A stretch of DNA of 64,000 bases, taken from NCBI GenBank assembly GCA_028820845.1, contig JAPPII010000114.1:62001-126000 (forward strand), in the 5' to 3' direction. This document shows positions 16,455 through 25,304 of the stretch, one piece after another (position 1 is the stretch's first letter; every line of letters starts with the position of its first letter). Made by a program: the position numbers and the translations under genes. The DNA is from Candidatus Poribacteria bacterium (GTDB lineage: Bacteria; Poribacteria; WGA-4E; WGA-3G). Below the pieces are notes generated by a model. It made no database searches, was not told the origin of the DNA, and worked only from the letters and a program-made list of their open reading frames with translations.

Positions 16455-17267
16455 ATGAAATCCCTCTATTTGACGTTCCATGTCTATCTGGCGTTCGCGC
16501 GGACCTCTTTTCAGAGGCAGATGCAATATAGGATCGCGAACCTTGCGGGTTTAACGACCAATTTCTTCTTTCTGTTGGTGCAGGTTTTTGTCTATATCGC
16601 CTTCTATAAAGCCAGTACGGTGCCACAACCTCTCAATATAGATGACATCATTACCTATTTCGTCCTTTGCCAGGCATCCCTAATGCTCATGCCGTTATGG
16701 GGCGGTCGCGAAATTGCGGACACCGTTAGAAGTGGCAGCGTCGCACTCCAACTAACGAAGCCAGTTGATTTTCAGACATATTGGTTCGCGGATGAATGTG
16801 GTAGAGCCTGCTATTACTTACTCATGCGCGGGTTTCCGACCTTTCTTATCAGTCTTCTCTTCTTCAAGGTTACAATTCCACAGCAGCCCAACGTCTTATT
16901 GGCGTTTACAGTTTCAATGATGCTTGCTATTTTCATGAGTGCTGCGATCACGATCACAATTTTTAGCAGTGCGTTCTGGACCCTGGATACGACAGGAATT
17001 TCTGGGATATCTGCATCTGTAATCACCTTCTTTTCTGGCATGTTGGTGCCGATCGCGCTATGGCCCGAATGGTTGGCACATATCGCCGACTGGCTGCCAT
17101 TCAGCGGCTTGATTGATGTGCCGTTTAGTATCTATTTAGGCAAGGTTACAGGTATCGAAGTCTGGCGTGCTATCGGAAAACAGATGGCGTGGAGCCTCTT
17201 TTTTTTTGGGTTAGGACGCTTCCTTTTAAGTCGAGGGTTTTCGCGGTTGGTTATACAAGGCGGTTAG
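16455..17267 (+). CDS. ABC-2 type permease (COG4587-like)
   Basis: A 270-aa integral membrane protein with about six hydrophobic segments (e.g. FFFLLVQVFVYIAFY, FLISLLFFKV, LAFTVSMMLAIFMSAAITITI, ASVITFFSGMLVPIALW). The ordering with the next gene and an ATPase matches the three-gene ABC-2 exporter COG4587-COG3694-COG4586. The start follows repeat element D directly and has no clear RBS. It would form a heterodimeric channel with the product of 17284-18084. Substrate unknown. Confidence 0.84.
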   Translation: MKSLYLTFHVYLAFARTSFQRQMQYRIANLAGLTTNFFFLLVQVFVYIAFYKASTVPQPLNIDDIITYFVLCQASLMLMPLWGGREIADTVRSGSVALQLTKPVDFQTYWFADECGRACYYLLMRGFPTFLISLLFFKVTIPQQPNVLLAFTVSMMLAIFMSAAITITIFSSAFWTLDTTGISGISASVITFFSGMLVPIALWPEWLAHIADWLPFSGLIDVPFSIYLGKVTGIEVWRAIGKQMAWSLFFFGLGRFLLSRGFSRLVIQGG

Positions 17268-17283
17268 TAGACACTCCGAAAAA

Positions 17284-18084
17284 ATGTACCATCTTTCTCT
17301 TTACTTCCATTTTGTCAAGCTCCGCATCCGATCGCAGATGGAATACCGGCTCTCGTTTGTTATTGAGCTATTTGCCCAAGCGTGTATCTCCGTCATCGAT
17401 TTTTTCATGATTGCCCTTCTGTTTGACCGTTTCAAAGAATTAGCTGGATGGAGTCTGTGGGAAGTTGGATTCCTCTATGGGATGATTGGTATCTGTTTTG
17501 CAGTTGCTGAAATGATTGGCAGGGGGGTTGATACGTTTCAACGAAGTGTAGTGCGCGGTGACTTTGATACAATGCTTATCCGACCGCTCGGCACTTTCTT
17601 TCAAGTTTTTGCGCATGAATTCCTACTCCGTCGGATCGGGCGGTTGGCGCAAGCCCTGGTTGTCTTGCTTATTGCTAATTCGCAGTTAACTATAGACTGG
17701 TCATTTGCCAAGTTTGGCTATCTATTGATTTCACTCGCAAGTGGGACATGCTTTTTTATCGGTCTTTTCGTGATTGGCGCGACGAGCTGTTTCTGGACTG
17801 TCCAATCTATTGAGATTATTAATATTTTCACGCACGGTGGCGTTTTCATGGGGAGTTATCCGTTTTCTATCTATCGATGGTGGTTTCGGCACTTTTTCAC
17901 CTTTGTTATCCCGCTGGCGTGTGTTAACTACTTTCCGTCCCTTTTTCTGCTGGGAAAAGTTGGATCGTTAGGTGTTTCACCGATTGGTGTGCAATTAGCC
18001 CCTTTCGCGGGCTTCCTCTTTCTCGGTATCACGATGCTATTCTGGAGATGGGGGGTCTTGCATTATCAGAGTACAGGACATTGA
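17284..18084 (+). CDS. ABC-2 type permease (COG3694-like)
   Basis: A 266-aa integral membrane protein starting 16 bp after the first permease. It opens with a conserved amphipathic stretch (YHLSLYFHFVKLRIRSQMEYR) mirroring that of its partner (FARTSFQRQMQYR), then has six hydrophobic segments. FYRPLG-type residues appear as FDTMLIRPLGTFFQVF, typical for this family. It is the second half of the exporter. Confidence 0.84.
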   Translation: MYHLSLYFHFVKLRIRSQMEYRLSFVIELFAQACISVIDFFMIALLFDRFKELAGWSLWEVGFLYGMIGICFAVAEMIGRGVDTFQRSVVRGDFDTMLIRPLGTFFQVFAHEFLLRRIGRLAQALVVLLIANSQLTIDWSFAKFGYLLISLASGTCFFIGLFVIGATSCFWTVQSIEIINIFTHGGVFMGSYPFSIYRWWFRHFFTFVIPLACVNYFPSLFLLGKVGSLGVSPIGVQLAPFAGFLFLGITMLFWRWGVLHYQSTGH

Positions 18085-18086
18085 AT

Positions 18087-18130
18087 GGTTATTAGTTGTT
18101 GGTTGTTGGTTAAAGGTGTGTTTGTAACAA
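18087..18130. repeat. Single heptad arm with GTAACAA (element E, one-sided)
   Basis: GGTTATTAGTTGTTGGTTG and continuation (18087-18112), followed by GTAACAA at 18124-18130. No matching 3' arm is present before the next start codon. Confidence 0.55.
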
Positions 18131-18147
18131 TTCTCGCTTAAAAAAAT

Positions 18148-19164
18148 ATGATTGAAGTTGATAACCTTAGCAAAACCTTCAAAGTCTATCATCACCGCAC
18201 CGGATTTTTCGGGAGTTTTGTGAATCTCTTTTCTCGCAAACACCGTATCGTCCAAGCAGTGGACAAAATCTCCTTTACCGTAGCACGCGGTGAAATCGTT
18301 GGATATTTAGGACCTAACGGTGCTGGAAAGTCAACGACTATCAAGATGTTGACCGGTATTTTAGTGCCTTCATCGGGCAGTGTGACTGTGAACGGTTATA
18401 TCCCGCATCGGCAACGGAAGGAAAATGCGAAACACATTGGTGTCGTATTTGGGCAGCGCTCACATCTATGGTTCGATTTACCAGTTCAAGAATCATTTGC
18501 GTTGCTACAGCGTATCTATCGCATTCCAGAGACACAATACCGCCACAATGTTGAGATGTTTGACGAATTACTCGACCTTGGTGATTTTTTCCGGACCCCT
18601 GTCCGTCAGTTGAGTCTCGGTCAACGAATGCGTGCAGATATCGCTGCTGCGCTGCTCCACAACCCAGATGTGTTGTTCCTTGACGAGCCGACTATTGGGT
18701 TGGATGTGGTTGCGAAGGCACGTATCCGACAGTTTATCCAGCGAATTAACGCTGAACGACAGGTCACGGTTGTGTTGACGACGCACGATTTAGACGATGT
18801 TGAGAAGTTGTGCAAACGTGTTATTCTCATTGACAATGCGCGTCTCCGTTTTGATGGGGAACTCACTACACTGCGACGATTGCTTTCGACGGAACGGCTG
18901 TTGAGTGTCGATTACGCAGAAGTCTATCCAGACGTTGGTATTCCCAATGCGGATATTGTGTATCAGGAGGGTGCTCGCGTGCAGTATCGATTCTCTCCAG
19001 AAGAGATTAGCGCGGCGGATCTCATTGGTGCGATCCTCAAAAAGTTCAGAATTATAGATGTATCGATTCAGGAACCCGATATTGAGGACCTAATCAAAAC
19101 CGTATACGAGGATAACCTTACGCTTGAGCGTAAGTTGGCGGAGCCGGTATCTCCGGACGTATAG
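18148..19164 (+). CDS. ABC-2 exporter ATPase (COG4586-like)
   Basis: A 338-aa ATP-binding subunit: Walker A GPNGAGKST, Q-loop GVVFGQRSHLW, signature LSLGQRMRADIA, Walker B VLFLDEPTIGLD and switch H in LTTHDLDD. A C-terminal ~90-residue extension follows the nucleotide-binding domain. It would power the two upstream permeases. COG4586-type signatures favour the three-component exporter over a DrrA type. It ends the transporter set. Confidence 0.92.
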   Translation: MIEVDNLSKTFKVYHHRTGFFGSFVNLFSRKHRIVQAVDKISFTVARGEIVGYLGPNGAGKSTTIKMLTGILVPSSGSVTVNGYIPHRQRKENAKHIGVVFGQRSHLWFDLPVQESFALLQRIYRIPETQYRHNVEMFDELLDLGDFFRTPVRQLSLGQRMRADIAAALLHNPDVLFLDEPTIGLDVVAKARIRQFIQRINAERQVTVVLTTHDLDDVEKLCKRVILIDNARLRFDGELTTLRRLLSTERLLSVDYAEVYPDVGIPNADIVYQEGARVQYRFSPEEISAADLIGAILKKFRIIDVSIQEPDIEDLIKTVYEDNLTLERKLAEPVSPDV

Positions 19165-19174
19165 GCGAATTGAC

Positions 19175-19204
19175 TTGACAAACCGAAAATCTGCAGGGTA
19201 AAAT
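19175..19204 (+). promoter_or_regulatory. Sigma-70-type promoter for the LamG gene
   Basis: TTGACA (19175-19180), 18 bp, TAAAAT (19199-19204), about 50 bp before the ATG at 19255. Confidence 0.6.
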
Positions 19205-19254
19205 GTATAAGGTTTTACTGAATCTAATTTCTGAAATTTAAAGGAGAGATACAA

Positions 19255-20019
19255 ATGAATTTAAGAGATATGAGCGCAATTTGCGTCCTCGGCGTATTCT
19301 TGGCAATGTTCTCGTATGTCAACGCCGCTGATGCACAAGATTTCGTAACAGATGGGCTTGTCGCTATATATACCCTCAATGAAGCAGATATAGAGGGCAA
19401 AACTGTCAAAGATATCTTTGGTGGCAAAGATGCGAAAATAGAAGGCACTCTCACATCTGTCGAAGGTGCGACCGATGGCACTGGAGAGGCGTTGGAATTT
19501 GAAGGGGACAGTTACATCGAAATCCCAGCGATGGGTGAGTTTGAGCATGTGAGTATTGAATGTTACGCACTGGAGGGTCAGTTCGGCGGCATTCAAGGTA
19601 TCGTGTCAACATGGATGTGGGCAGCGGGTAAAGTTCATTTCAAATTCGAGGGAAACCAGATCCAAGTCCATAAGAATGACGGCGTGAAGATCCGTTTAAA
19701 TGCTGAGGAAGAGCGGTGGTATCACATCATTTACACCAGCAATACCAAAGATAACGAACTCAAGCTCTATGTTGATGGTGAGTTGGTTGATGAGGGGAAC
19801 GCAGGTACGACCCCTGAACTGATGGATGAACGCCGTATCGGTAGCGAACACGACGGTAGATTTCTGATCGGTATGATTGATAATGTCCGTATTTACGATC
19901 GGATTCTTGACGAAGATGAGGTTGCACAGAATTTTGAGTCACAAAGCGATCAATTGCCTGTCGAACCTGCTGGAAAACTCTCAATGACTTGGGGATACCT
20001 CAAGGGATTGAGGAATTAA
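19255..20019 (+). CDS. Exported LamG/concanavalin-like domain protein
   Basis: A 254-aa protein with a signal peptide (ICVLGVFLAMFSYVNAADA) and one LamG-type jelly roll: GLVAIYTLNEADIEGKTVKDIFGGKDAKIEG, EFEGDSYIEIP near residue 80, WYHIIYTSN, LKLYVDGELVDEG and the closing IGMIDNVRIYDRIL(D)EDEV. Such domains bind carbohydrate or matrix ligands. AAGGAG sits eight bases before the ATG. The C-terminus (PAGKLSMTWGYLKGLRN) is short with no anchor visible. Confidence 0.85.
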   Translation: MNLRDMSAICVLGVFLAMFSYVNAADAQDFVTDGLVAIYTLNEADIEGKTVKDIFGGKDAKIEGTLTSVEGATDGTGEALEFEGDSYIEIPAMGEFEHVSIECYALEGQFGGIQGIVSTWMWAAGKVHFKFEGNQIQVHKNDGVKIRLNAEEERWYHIIYTSNTKDNELKLYVDGELVDEGNAGTTPELMDERRIGSEHDGRFLIGMIDNVRIYDRILDEDEVAQNFESQSDQLPVEPAGKLSMTWGYLKGLRN

Positions 20020-20041
20020 TTTTTTAGCGATTAAATACGGA

Positions 20042-20950
20042 GTGAAATTCATCGTTAAGAAAGCGGTTATTCCCATTGCTGGATACGGGACACGCCTTTT
20101 CCCCTCGACGAAAGCCGTACCGAAAGCTCTCTTTCCAATTATCAGTCAAGACGGTTTCGCAAAACCGGTCATTCAGTTGATTATTGAAGAGGCACTCACG
20201 GCTGGTGTGGAAGAGGTGTGTCTCGTTGCTCAGCCGCAACAGGTTGAACCGATTGCCGACTATTTTTCTGGCACCGTTGCGGATGCGATTCGCGAAAAGA
20301 CGGAGTTGGCAGTACAGGCAGATCGTCTGGAAGAGATAGGTGAACGGTTACATTTCGCAATACAGGCGGAACCTCAAGGGTTTGGGCATGCTATCTATTG
20401 TGCCAAGGATTTCGCTGCTGGCGAACCGGTCATAATTCTGCTTGGCGACCATCTCTATATTTCGGAATCAGACATCACTTGCGCTAAACAGCTGGTGGAT
20501 GTCTACGAGGAAGTTGGGCAGTCTGTCACAAGTCTTGATCTCTGTCCTGAAAGTGAGCTCTCGGTCAACGGGATTGTTCACGGAAACCCTTCTGTTGAAT
20601 CCTCACGACTCTATACATTGACGCAAATTGCCGAAAAACCGACGGTCGAGTTCGCGCAAGAACATTTGCGCGTGGAAGGCATTCCAGAAAAGGAGTATCT
20701 CTGCAACTTCGGCATAGACCTCCTCACGCCTCTCCTTTTTGACATTCTGGATTATAACTACAAGCACCAAGTTCTAACGCACGGCGAGATTCAACTGCGG
20801 GATGCGATGACGGAAATGATACGACAGGAAGGCATGTATGGTTATCGGGTCGCTGGCGAACGTTATGATACAGGGAACCCGCAGGAGCTGCTAAGGACTG
20901 TCTATGCCTTTGGATTGCAAAGTCCCTATTGGGAAGTACTCGTCCATTAG
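20042..20950 (+). CDS. galU: UTP-glucose-1-phosphate uridylyltransferase
   Basis: A 302-aa nucleotidyltransferase making UDP-glucose from UTP and glucose-1-phosphate. The N-terminal signature AVIPIAGYGTRLFPSTKAVPKAL carries the G-x-G-T-R loop and catalytic lysines; KPVIQLIIEEAL, a metal-binding GDH (ILLGDHLY) and the GERYDTGNP substrate segment follow. The length fits GalU. The start is GTG with only GGAG directly adjacent, so it is less certain. Use of UTP rather than dTTP is inferred from the GalU-like order of motifs. Confidence 0.87.
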   Translation: MKFIVKKAVIPIAGYGTRLFPSTKAVPKALFPIISQDGFAKPVIQLIIEEALTAGVEEVCLVAQPQQVEPIADYFSGTVADAIREKTELAVQADRLEEIGERLHFAIQAEPQGFGHAIYCAKDFAAGEPVIILLGDHLYISESDITCAKQLVDVYEEVGQSVTSLDLCPESELSVNGIVHGNPSVESSRLYTLTQIAEKPTVEFAQEHLRVEGIPEKEYLCNFGIDLLTPLLFDILDYNYKHQVLTHGEIQLRDAMTEMIRQEGMYGYRVAGERYDTGNPQELLRTVYAFGLQSPYWEVLVH

Positions 20951-21012
20951 ATAAGATCCACGCGAAAATTAGAAACGGGCAGTTTGAGTTATATCCAAGT
21001 TTATCTCATCGA

Positions 21013-21040
21013 GCACAAACTGACAGTTTGTGCTACAAAG
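21013..21040. repeat. 28-bp palindromic repeat, copy 1
   Basis: Arms GCACAAACTG / CAGTTTGTGC around a single A, followed by TACAAAG. It lies 7 bp after the stop of the minus-strand hydrolase gene. Confidence 0.75.
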
Positions 21041-21046
21041 AATCTC

Positions 21047-21757
21047 TTAATCTAACGTTTCCCCGACCTCTAATTCAATAATTTCCACATCCTGAGATGC
21101 GGTTAATTTACGGAGTTCTTCGGGTGTTCCCGTCAATAGTGGGAAAGTGCCGTAATGGATAGGTAGGATCGCTGGTACGTTGAGCAATTGTGCGGCGTAG
21201 GCGGCTTCACGCGGTCCCATCGTAAAGTGGTCGCCGATGGGAAGCAGTGCCAAATCGGGTTGATAGATCTCGCCGATAATACGCATGTCCCCGAAGACGT
21301 TGGTGTCTCCAGCGTGATAGATTTTGTAGCCGTTCCCAAATTCAATCACATAGCCTGCTGGTTCACCCAGATAAACTGTCGTGCCGTCCTCTTCCGTGAA
21401 GCTGCTACTATGGTTTGCTGAAACCATTGTTGCCTTTATGCTGCCGACTGTGACAGTACCTCCCTTGTTCATTCCAACTGTGTTTTCAACGCCTTGTTTA
21501 CCAAGCCATCCTGCGATTTCGACGATGGAGACGACTGTGGGAGCATAAGTTTTGGCGAGTGGCACAGCGTCGCTAATATGATCGGCATGTCCGTGTGTTA
21601 TGAGAATAATGTCAAGGTTGTGGAATATCTTGAGTTCATCAGGACACACTGGGTTGTGAGTCACCCACGGGTCAATGAGGAGTGTTTGTCCGTCTGCTTC
21701 GATTTTAAAGGTGGAATGTCCGAGCCATGTCAGGCGGATGCCGTTATTGAGTTTCAT
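21047..21757 (-). CDS. Metallo-beta-lactamase-fold hydrolase (UPF0173-like)
   Basis: A 236-aa single-domain MBL protein. It has the HxHxDH signature in ITHGHADHISDA, an early LTWLGHSTFKI segment, a metal-binding H in VSANHSSSF, D in IYHAGDTNVFG and the closing ILPIHYGTFP. This layout is that of the YtkL/UPF0173 group, whose substrates are unknown. AGGAG lies upstream of the ATG. It follows the PLP enzyme gene in the same direction. Confidence 0.87.
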   Translation of the reverse strand: MKLNNGIRLTWLGHSTFKIEADGQTLLIDPWVTHNPVCPDELKIFHNLDIILITHGHADHISDAVPLAKTYAPTVVSIVEIAGWLGKQGVENTVGMNKGGTVTVGSIKATMVSANHSSSFTEEDGTTVYLGEPAGYVIEFGNGYKIYHAGDTNVFGDMRIIGEIYQPDLALLPIGDHFTMGPREAAYAAQLLNVPAILPIHYGTFPLLTGTPEELRKLTASQDVEIIELEVGETLD

Positions 21758-21772
21758 TTAATGTTTCTCCTG

Positions 21773-21800
21773 GCACAGACTAACAGTCTATGCTACAAAG
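21773..21800. repeat. 28-bp palindromic repeat, copy 2
   Basis: Arms GCACAGACTA / CAGTCTATGC, then TACAAAG. It overlaps the 3' end of the PLP enzyme gene and supplies its last codons (C-S-I-D-C) and stop. Confidence 0.7.
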
Positions 21801-22931
21801 TATTTCCTTTAATCTGTGAGCAATAATTTCTACTTCTCCTGGCCTGAGGGTTTGTCCGTTGATAAGGACACCGTTCGCGCCTGTTCCTGCGATGTCAATA
21901 ACGGGATTGCCTGCTTGCAGCTGCTGGAGGATTTCGTCTCGTGTGATACCGAGTTCTTCTGCGTCGAATCGGATTTCGGTGCGTGGCATGGGTTGCCCGG
22001 CTTCAGATGGAAAGCTGCGGTGTACTGTAACGCCTTGGATGTCCTTGAAAACCTCAGTATAATAGGTAACCTGATCTTCGTAAGATTGCTGTAGTTGTTC
22101 GTGATCCTGACCGAGATACCACTCCACGGCGGCGAGCAGCCCGACCAATTCCTCTTTGCCGACTTTCATACCCCTACCAATAAACGGATGCGGTGGTCCA
22201 TTGAAAGCAATCGCTTCAATCAGCGATTTTGTCCCGACGATTAACCCGCTGCTCTGTGGACCGTGTAATCCTTTTCCGCCACTAAAGAGTGCCAAATCCG
22301 CGCCCATCTGTGTGAAACGCCATAAGTTTTCTGGGGGTGGTAGCTGCGCGGCGGCATCAACAATAAGCGGGACATCGTGCTTTTTGGCAATACTAATGGC
22401 TTGTTCATAGGGGACCCAGAGGTGTTCCCTACTCGGATTTGCGAAATAAAAGATTGCGGCGGTTTTTTCGGTGATGGCGTTTTCGAGTTCGTCGGGAGGC
22501 GTACCATTTTCATCACCTATTTCTACAAAACTAACACCGACCTGTCGCACTGCAAAATCGTATCCGACGCGACCGTGGCGGTGTACGATGACTTCACTTT
22601 TCATTGTGGACGGTTGGAAACCGCCCCTACCGGGGGAGGGGTGGAGCGGTAATTTCTCACGTTTGGTAGCATCAAGTCCAGTGATGCAGGCAGCAGTGCT
22701 GAGCGTTAGGGCAGCAGCGGCACCACAAGAGACGTACGCCGCCTCGTTGTGGGTAAGTTTCGCAATTTCTTCACCGACCCGTTTTTGCAGTTCGATGATG
22801 TCTACGAAATGTTTCGAGGCATCGGCCATCGCTGCAACGACCTCAGGGGGCATGATAGAGCCACCGAGTCGCGTGAGCGTTGCGTTGCCGTTAATGACTG
22901 TGCGAATGCCGAGGCGTTTGTAGATGTTCAT
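21780..22931 (-). CDS. SelA-like PLP-dependent enzyme
   Basis: A 383-aa fold-type I PLP protein. It opens IYKRLGIRTVINGNATLTRLGGSIMPPEV, typical of the SelA/D-glucosaminate-6-phosphate ammonia-lyase group, and carries the likely PLP lysine in LFSGGKGLHGPQSSG and a D in LIVDAAAQLPPP. It contains SCGAAAALTLSTAACI as the phosphate-binding stretch. True SelA is longer, and no selenocysteine genes are nearby, so a lyase or aminotransferase role is more likely. Its ATG overlaps the upstream ATPase stop (ATGA), indicating coupling. Its last residues come from a palindromic repeat. Confidence 0.82.
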   Translation of the reverse strand: MNIYKRLGIRTVINGNATLTRLGGSIMPPEVVAAMADASKHFVDIIELQKRVGEEIAKLTHNEAAYVSCGAAAALTLSTAACITGLDATKREKLPLHPSPGRGGFQPSTMKSEVIVHRHGRVGYDFAVRQVGVSFVEIGDENGTPPDELENAITEKTAAIFYFANPSREHLWVPYEQAISIAKKHDVPLIVDAAAQLPPPENLWRFTQMGADLALFSGGKGLHGPQSSGLIVGTKSLIEAIAFNGPPHPFIGRGMKVGKEELVGLLAAVEWYLGQDHEQLQQSYEDQVTYYTEVFKDIQGVTVHRSFPSEAGQPMPRTEIRFDAEELGITRDEILQQLQAGNPVIDIAGTGANGVLINGQTLRPGEVEIIAHRLKEILCSIDC

Positions 22932-23740
22932 CCCACTTCTTCACCATCTAATTTACCAACTTGGAGGTCAATTTCATTACGAGATTCAATCTTATCCACT
23001 TTGCCATCCACCATGCGGAAGATACGGTCGGAAACATCTAACATCTTGTGGTCGTGCGTTGCTGTGATGATGGTCACACCGTTTTCGGCGTTAAGTCGGC
23101 GGAGCAAAGCGATAATTTCTAACCCAGTTTTAGTGTCGAGGTTTCCTGTGGGTTCGTCAGCGAGAACAATCGCTGGATCGTTGGCGAGGGAACGTGCGAT
23201 TGCGACGCGCTGTTGCTGTCCGCCGGAGAGTTCCAACGGCTTGTGTTGCACACGGTCACCGAGTCCAACGAGTGAAAGCAGATCAACACCCTTTTCTCGG
23301 CTTTCGTCGGCACTCATACCCGCGAAAATCATGGGGAGAGAGACGTTTTCGAGTGCTGTCATAACAGGGATGAGATTGAAGGATTGGAAGATGTAACCAA
23401 TCTTTCGGCAGCGGAGCCATGCGAGTTCATAGGCGTCGAGTTGTGCGATGTCTACTTCGTCAATGTAGACTCTGCCTTCGGTTGGTTTATCAAGTCCGCC
23501 AATCATATTGAAGAGCGTTGATTTTCCTGAACCCGAGGGCCCCATAATGGAGATGTATTCACCGCGTTGGATTTGGAAGTTGACACCGCGGAGTGCATCA
23601 ACCGTCTGCGTCCCCATCTCGTAGCGTTTAATGAGGTTCCGCACGCGGACTGTATTTTCTTTCGGAAGAACGCGTTGGAACTTTTCTGGTGTTTCGGCTA
23701 GAATTGCGTTGACATCGCCTATTTCTGTTGGTATGTTCAT
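22928..23740 (-). CDS. LolD/MacB-type ABC transporter ATPase
   Basis: A 270-aa ATPase: Walker A GPSGSGKST, Q-loop YIFQSFNLIP, signature LSGGQQQRVAIA, Walker B IVLADEPTGNLD and H-loop TATHDHKM. DEPTGNLD is characteristic of the LolD/FtsE/MacB group that works with FtsX-type permeases. AAGGAG precedes the ATG. No permease is adjacent. The giant FtsX-domain gene (32457-39812) lies upstream on the same strand beyond the restriction block, and a MacB-like permease lies at 15091; either could be the partner. Confidence 0.92.
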   Translation of the reverse strand: MNIPTEIGDVNAILAETPEKFQRVLPKENTVRVRNLIKRYEMGTQTVDALRGVNFQIQRGEYISIMGPSGSGKSTLFNMIGGLDKPTEGRVYIDEVDIAQLDAYELAWLRCRKIGYIFQSFNLIPVMTALENVSLPMIFAGMSADESREKGVDLLSLVGLGDRVQHKPLELSGGQQQRVAIARSLANDPAIVLADEPTGNLDTKTGLEIIALLRRLNAENGVTIITATHDHKMLDVSDRIFRMVDGKVDKIESRNEIDLQVGKLDGEEVG

Positions 23741-23764
23741 TTTTTTTCTCCTTCGTTTCGTAAC

Positions 23765-25258
23765 TTAAAGTTCGTTAATAGTGAGCTGATATGATGTTTC
23801 TCGTACGGTTTGTATCAAGTAGTTCCTTGTCCATGCGAGTGCAGCTTGTAGGTCTATCGGTGGGTTAGGTTGTATGTATCCATCTCGTTTATTTTGTCTA
23901 CGAAGTGCGTTAAGACTCATTGTGTTCGATTTTTTACTATTGCACGGCTGGCAGAGCAGAGCACGGTTATCTATATCATTTGTGCCCCCATCAGTTTTTG
24001 GGATTATATGATCAAGATGCAAATACCGTTTGTCGGGTGGAATGAAGTTGCATCCCCAACATTTAAGGCCGAACTGCTCGGTGAGGATGTCGTGCATTTC
24101 AGCGTGACGAAGTTGATGTTGGGTTTCAATAGAATAGACGTGTGCCAATTCGGGTGAAGTTTGCTCGTTTTGATCTGTACGTATGGGTGGTTCGGTCTGA
24201 TAATGCATTTCGTATGGACGTGTTTGTCTATCAAGCCATTCTTTGTTGGTTGCGTATTTTTCAAGACGTTCCCGCTCTTTGCGTGGGATTCCCATGAGAC
24301 GGGTGATGATATGATAGCGTGCATCTTTTCGCCTATCAATGCCAACCCAGCGTCGATTGAGATTTTGTGCAGCGATGATAGTAGTTGCACATCCGCAGAA
24401 TGGATCTAATATAAGGTCGCCTTCGTTACTACTAGCTTTGATGATACGCTCGTAGAGAGCGACAGGTTTTTGGTCGGGAGAGCCGGTGCGTTCGTCGTCT
24501 CGGCCTTGCATCGTTAATTCTTTTTCTGTCCATAGATTTCCAATAGCTACTCCCGGGTGAGTGTCAAGATAAACTCTTTTGACGATGCCTTGTCTGAATT
24601 TGCGTCCGCGTGGTATTGCATAACGGCTTCCATTTTCGTCAACATGTTTATATTCAGACTTGATAGTTTGTTCTGACAACGGACGGAATATTTGATTAAA
24701 AGCGTGTGCATTGGAGGCAGAATAAAAAAACAACGTGTCGTGTTCTGTTGTAAATTTCAATTTAGCCGTGTTTTTATGCCCACCATACTTTTTCCACACA
24801 ATTTCGTTGCGAAAGTTTTTCTTCCCCCAAATTGCATCCATACACATCTTGATATAATGACTCGCGGTAGAGTCGCAATGTAGGTAAATAGAACCCTTAG
24901 GTTTTAGGATACGGTGCATTTCAAGTAGTCTGACGCTAAGGAAGCAGAGGAATGCTGCGGTATCCCCCCCTTGGCAATGTTTAGCGGCTTCGATTGCATG
25001 GTAGAGTGCAGCATGGTTGTCTTTGATTTCTTCAAGCCATTTGGGGTGTACTTCGTTCCACTTCCATTGATCAGGTAATATACCCGTGTCGCCCCATTTC
25101 CAATTATCAACATAGTGACCTGCTGTTGTACTACGATTTCGTTTAGTGTTAAATGGTGGGTCGGTAGCGATAAGATCTACGGTTTCGCTGTTCATTCCCC
25201 GAAGCACATCTAAATTGTCCATTTCGTAAAGTGTGTTATCTAAGAAATTTTGTGTCAT
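23765..25258 (-). CDS. Beta-class DNA methyltransferase fused to a C-terminal HNH nuclease
   Basis: A 497-aa protein. The N-terminal ~330 residues are an amino-methyltransferase with motif IV first (IATDPPFNTKRN) and motif I later (LDPFCGCATTIIAAQNL), the beta-class order, with GSIYLHCDSTASHYIKMCMD in between. The C-terminal ~110 residues form an HNH module: CWGC, then HLDHIIPKTDGGTNDIDN and LLCQPCNSKKSN (two CxxC pairs plus HDH and N). One chain could therefore modify and cut the same site. There is no clear RBS. It is the last gene of a three-gene restriction block. N4-C versus N6-A modification cannot be decided. Confidence 0.86.
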   Translation of the reverse strand: MTQNFLDNTLYEMDNLDVLRGMNSETVDLIATDPPFNTKRNRSTTAGHYVDNWKWGDTGILPDQWKWNEVHPKWLEEIKDNHAALYHAIEAAKHCQGGDTAAFLCFLSVRLLEMHRILKPKGSIYLHCDSTASHYIKMCMDAIWGKKNFRNEIVWKKYGGHKNTAKLKFTTEHDTLFFYSASNAHAFNQIFRPLSEQTIKSEYKHVDENGSRYAIPRGRKFRQGIVKRVYLDTHPGVAIGNLWTEKELTMQGRDDERTGSPDQKPVALYERIIKASSNEGDLILDPFCGCATTIIAAQNLNRRWVGIDRRKDARYHIITRLMGIPRKERERLEKYATNKEWLDRQTRPYEMHYQTEPPIRTDQNEQTSPELAHVYSIETQHQLRHAEMHDILTEQFGLKCWGCNFIPPDKRYLHLDHIIPKTDGGTNDIDNRALLCQPCNSKKSNTMSLNALRRQNKRDGYIQPNPPIDLQAALAWTRNYLIQTVRETSYQLTINEL

Positions 25259-25304
25259 ACGAGATGCTCTGCCAAGTACAGTATTGACAGGCCTCTGATT
25301 TTTT

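Noticed and set aside
21780-22931. True SelA (selenocysteine synthase)
   Set aside because: The protein is shorter than SelA and there is no selB, selC or selD nearby; only the fold family is supported.
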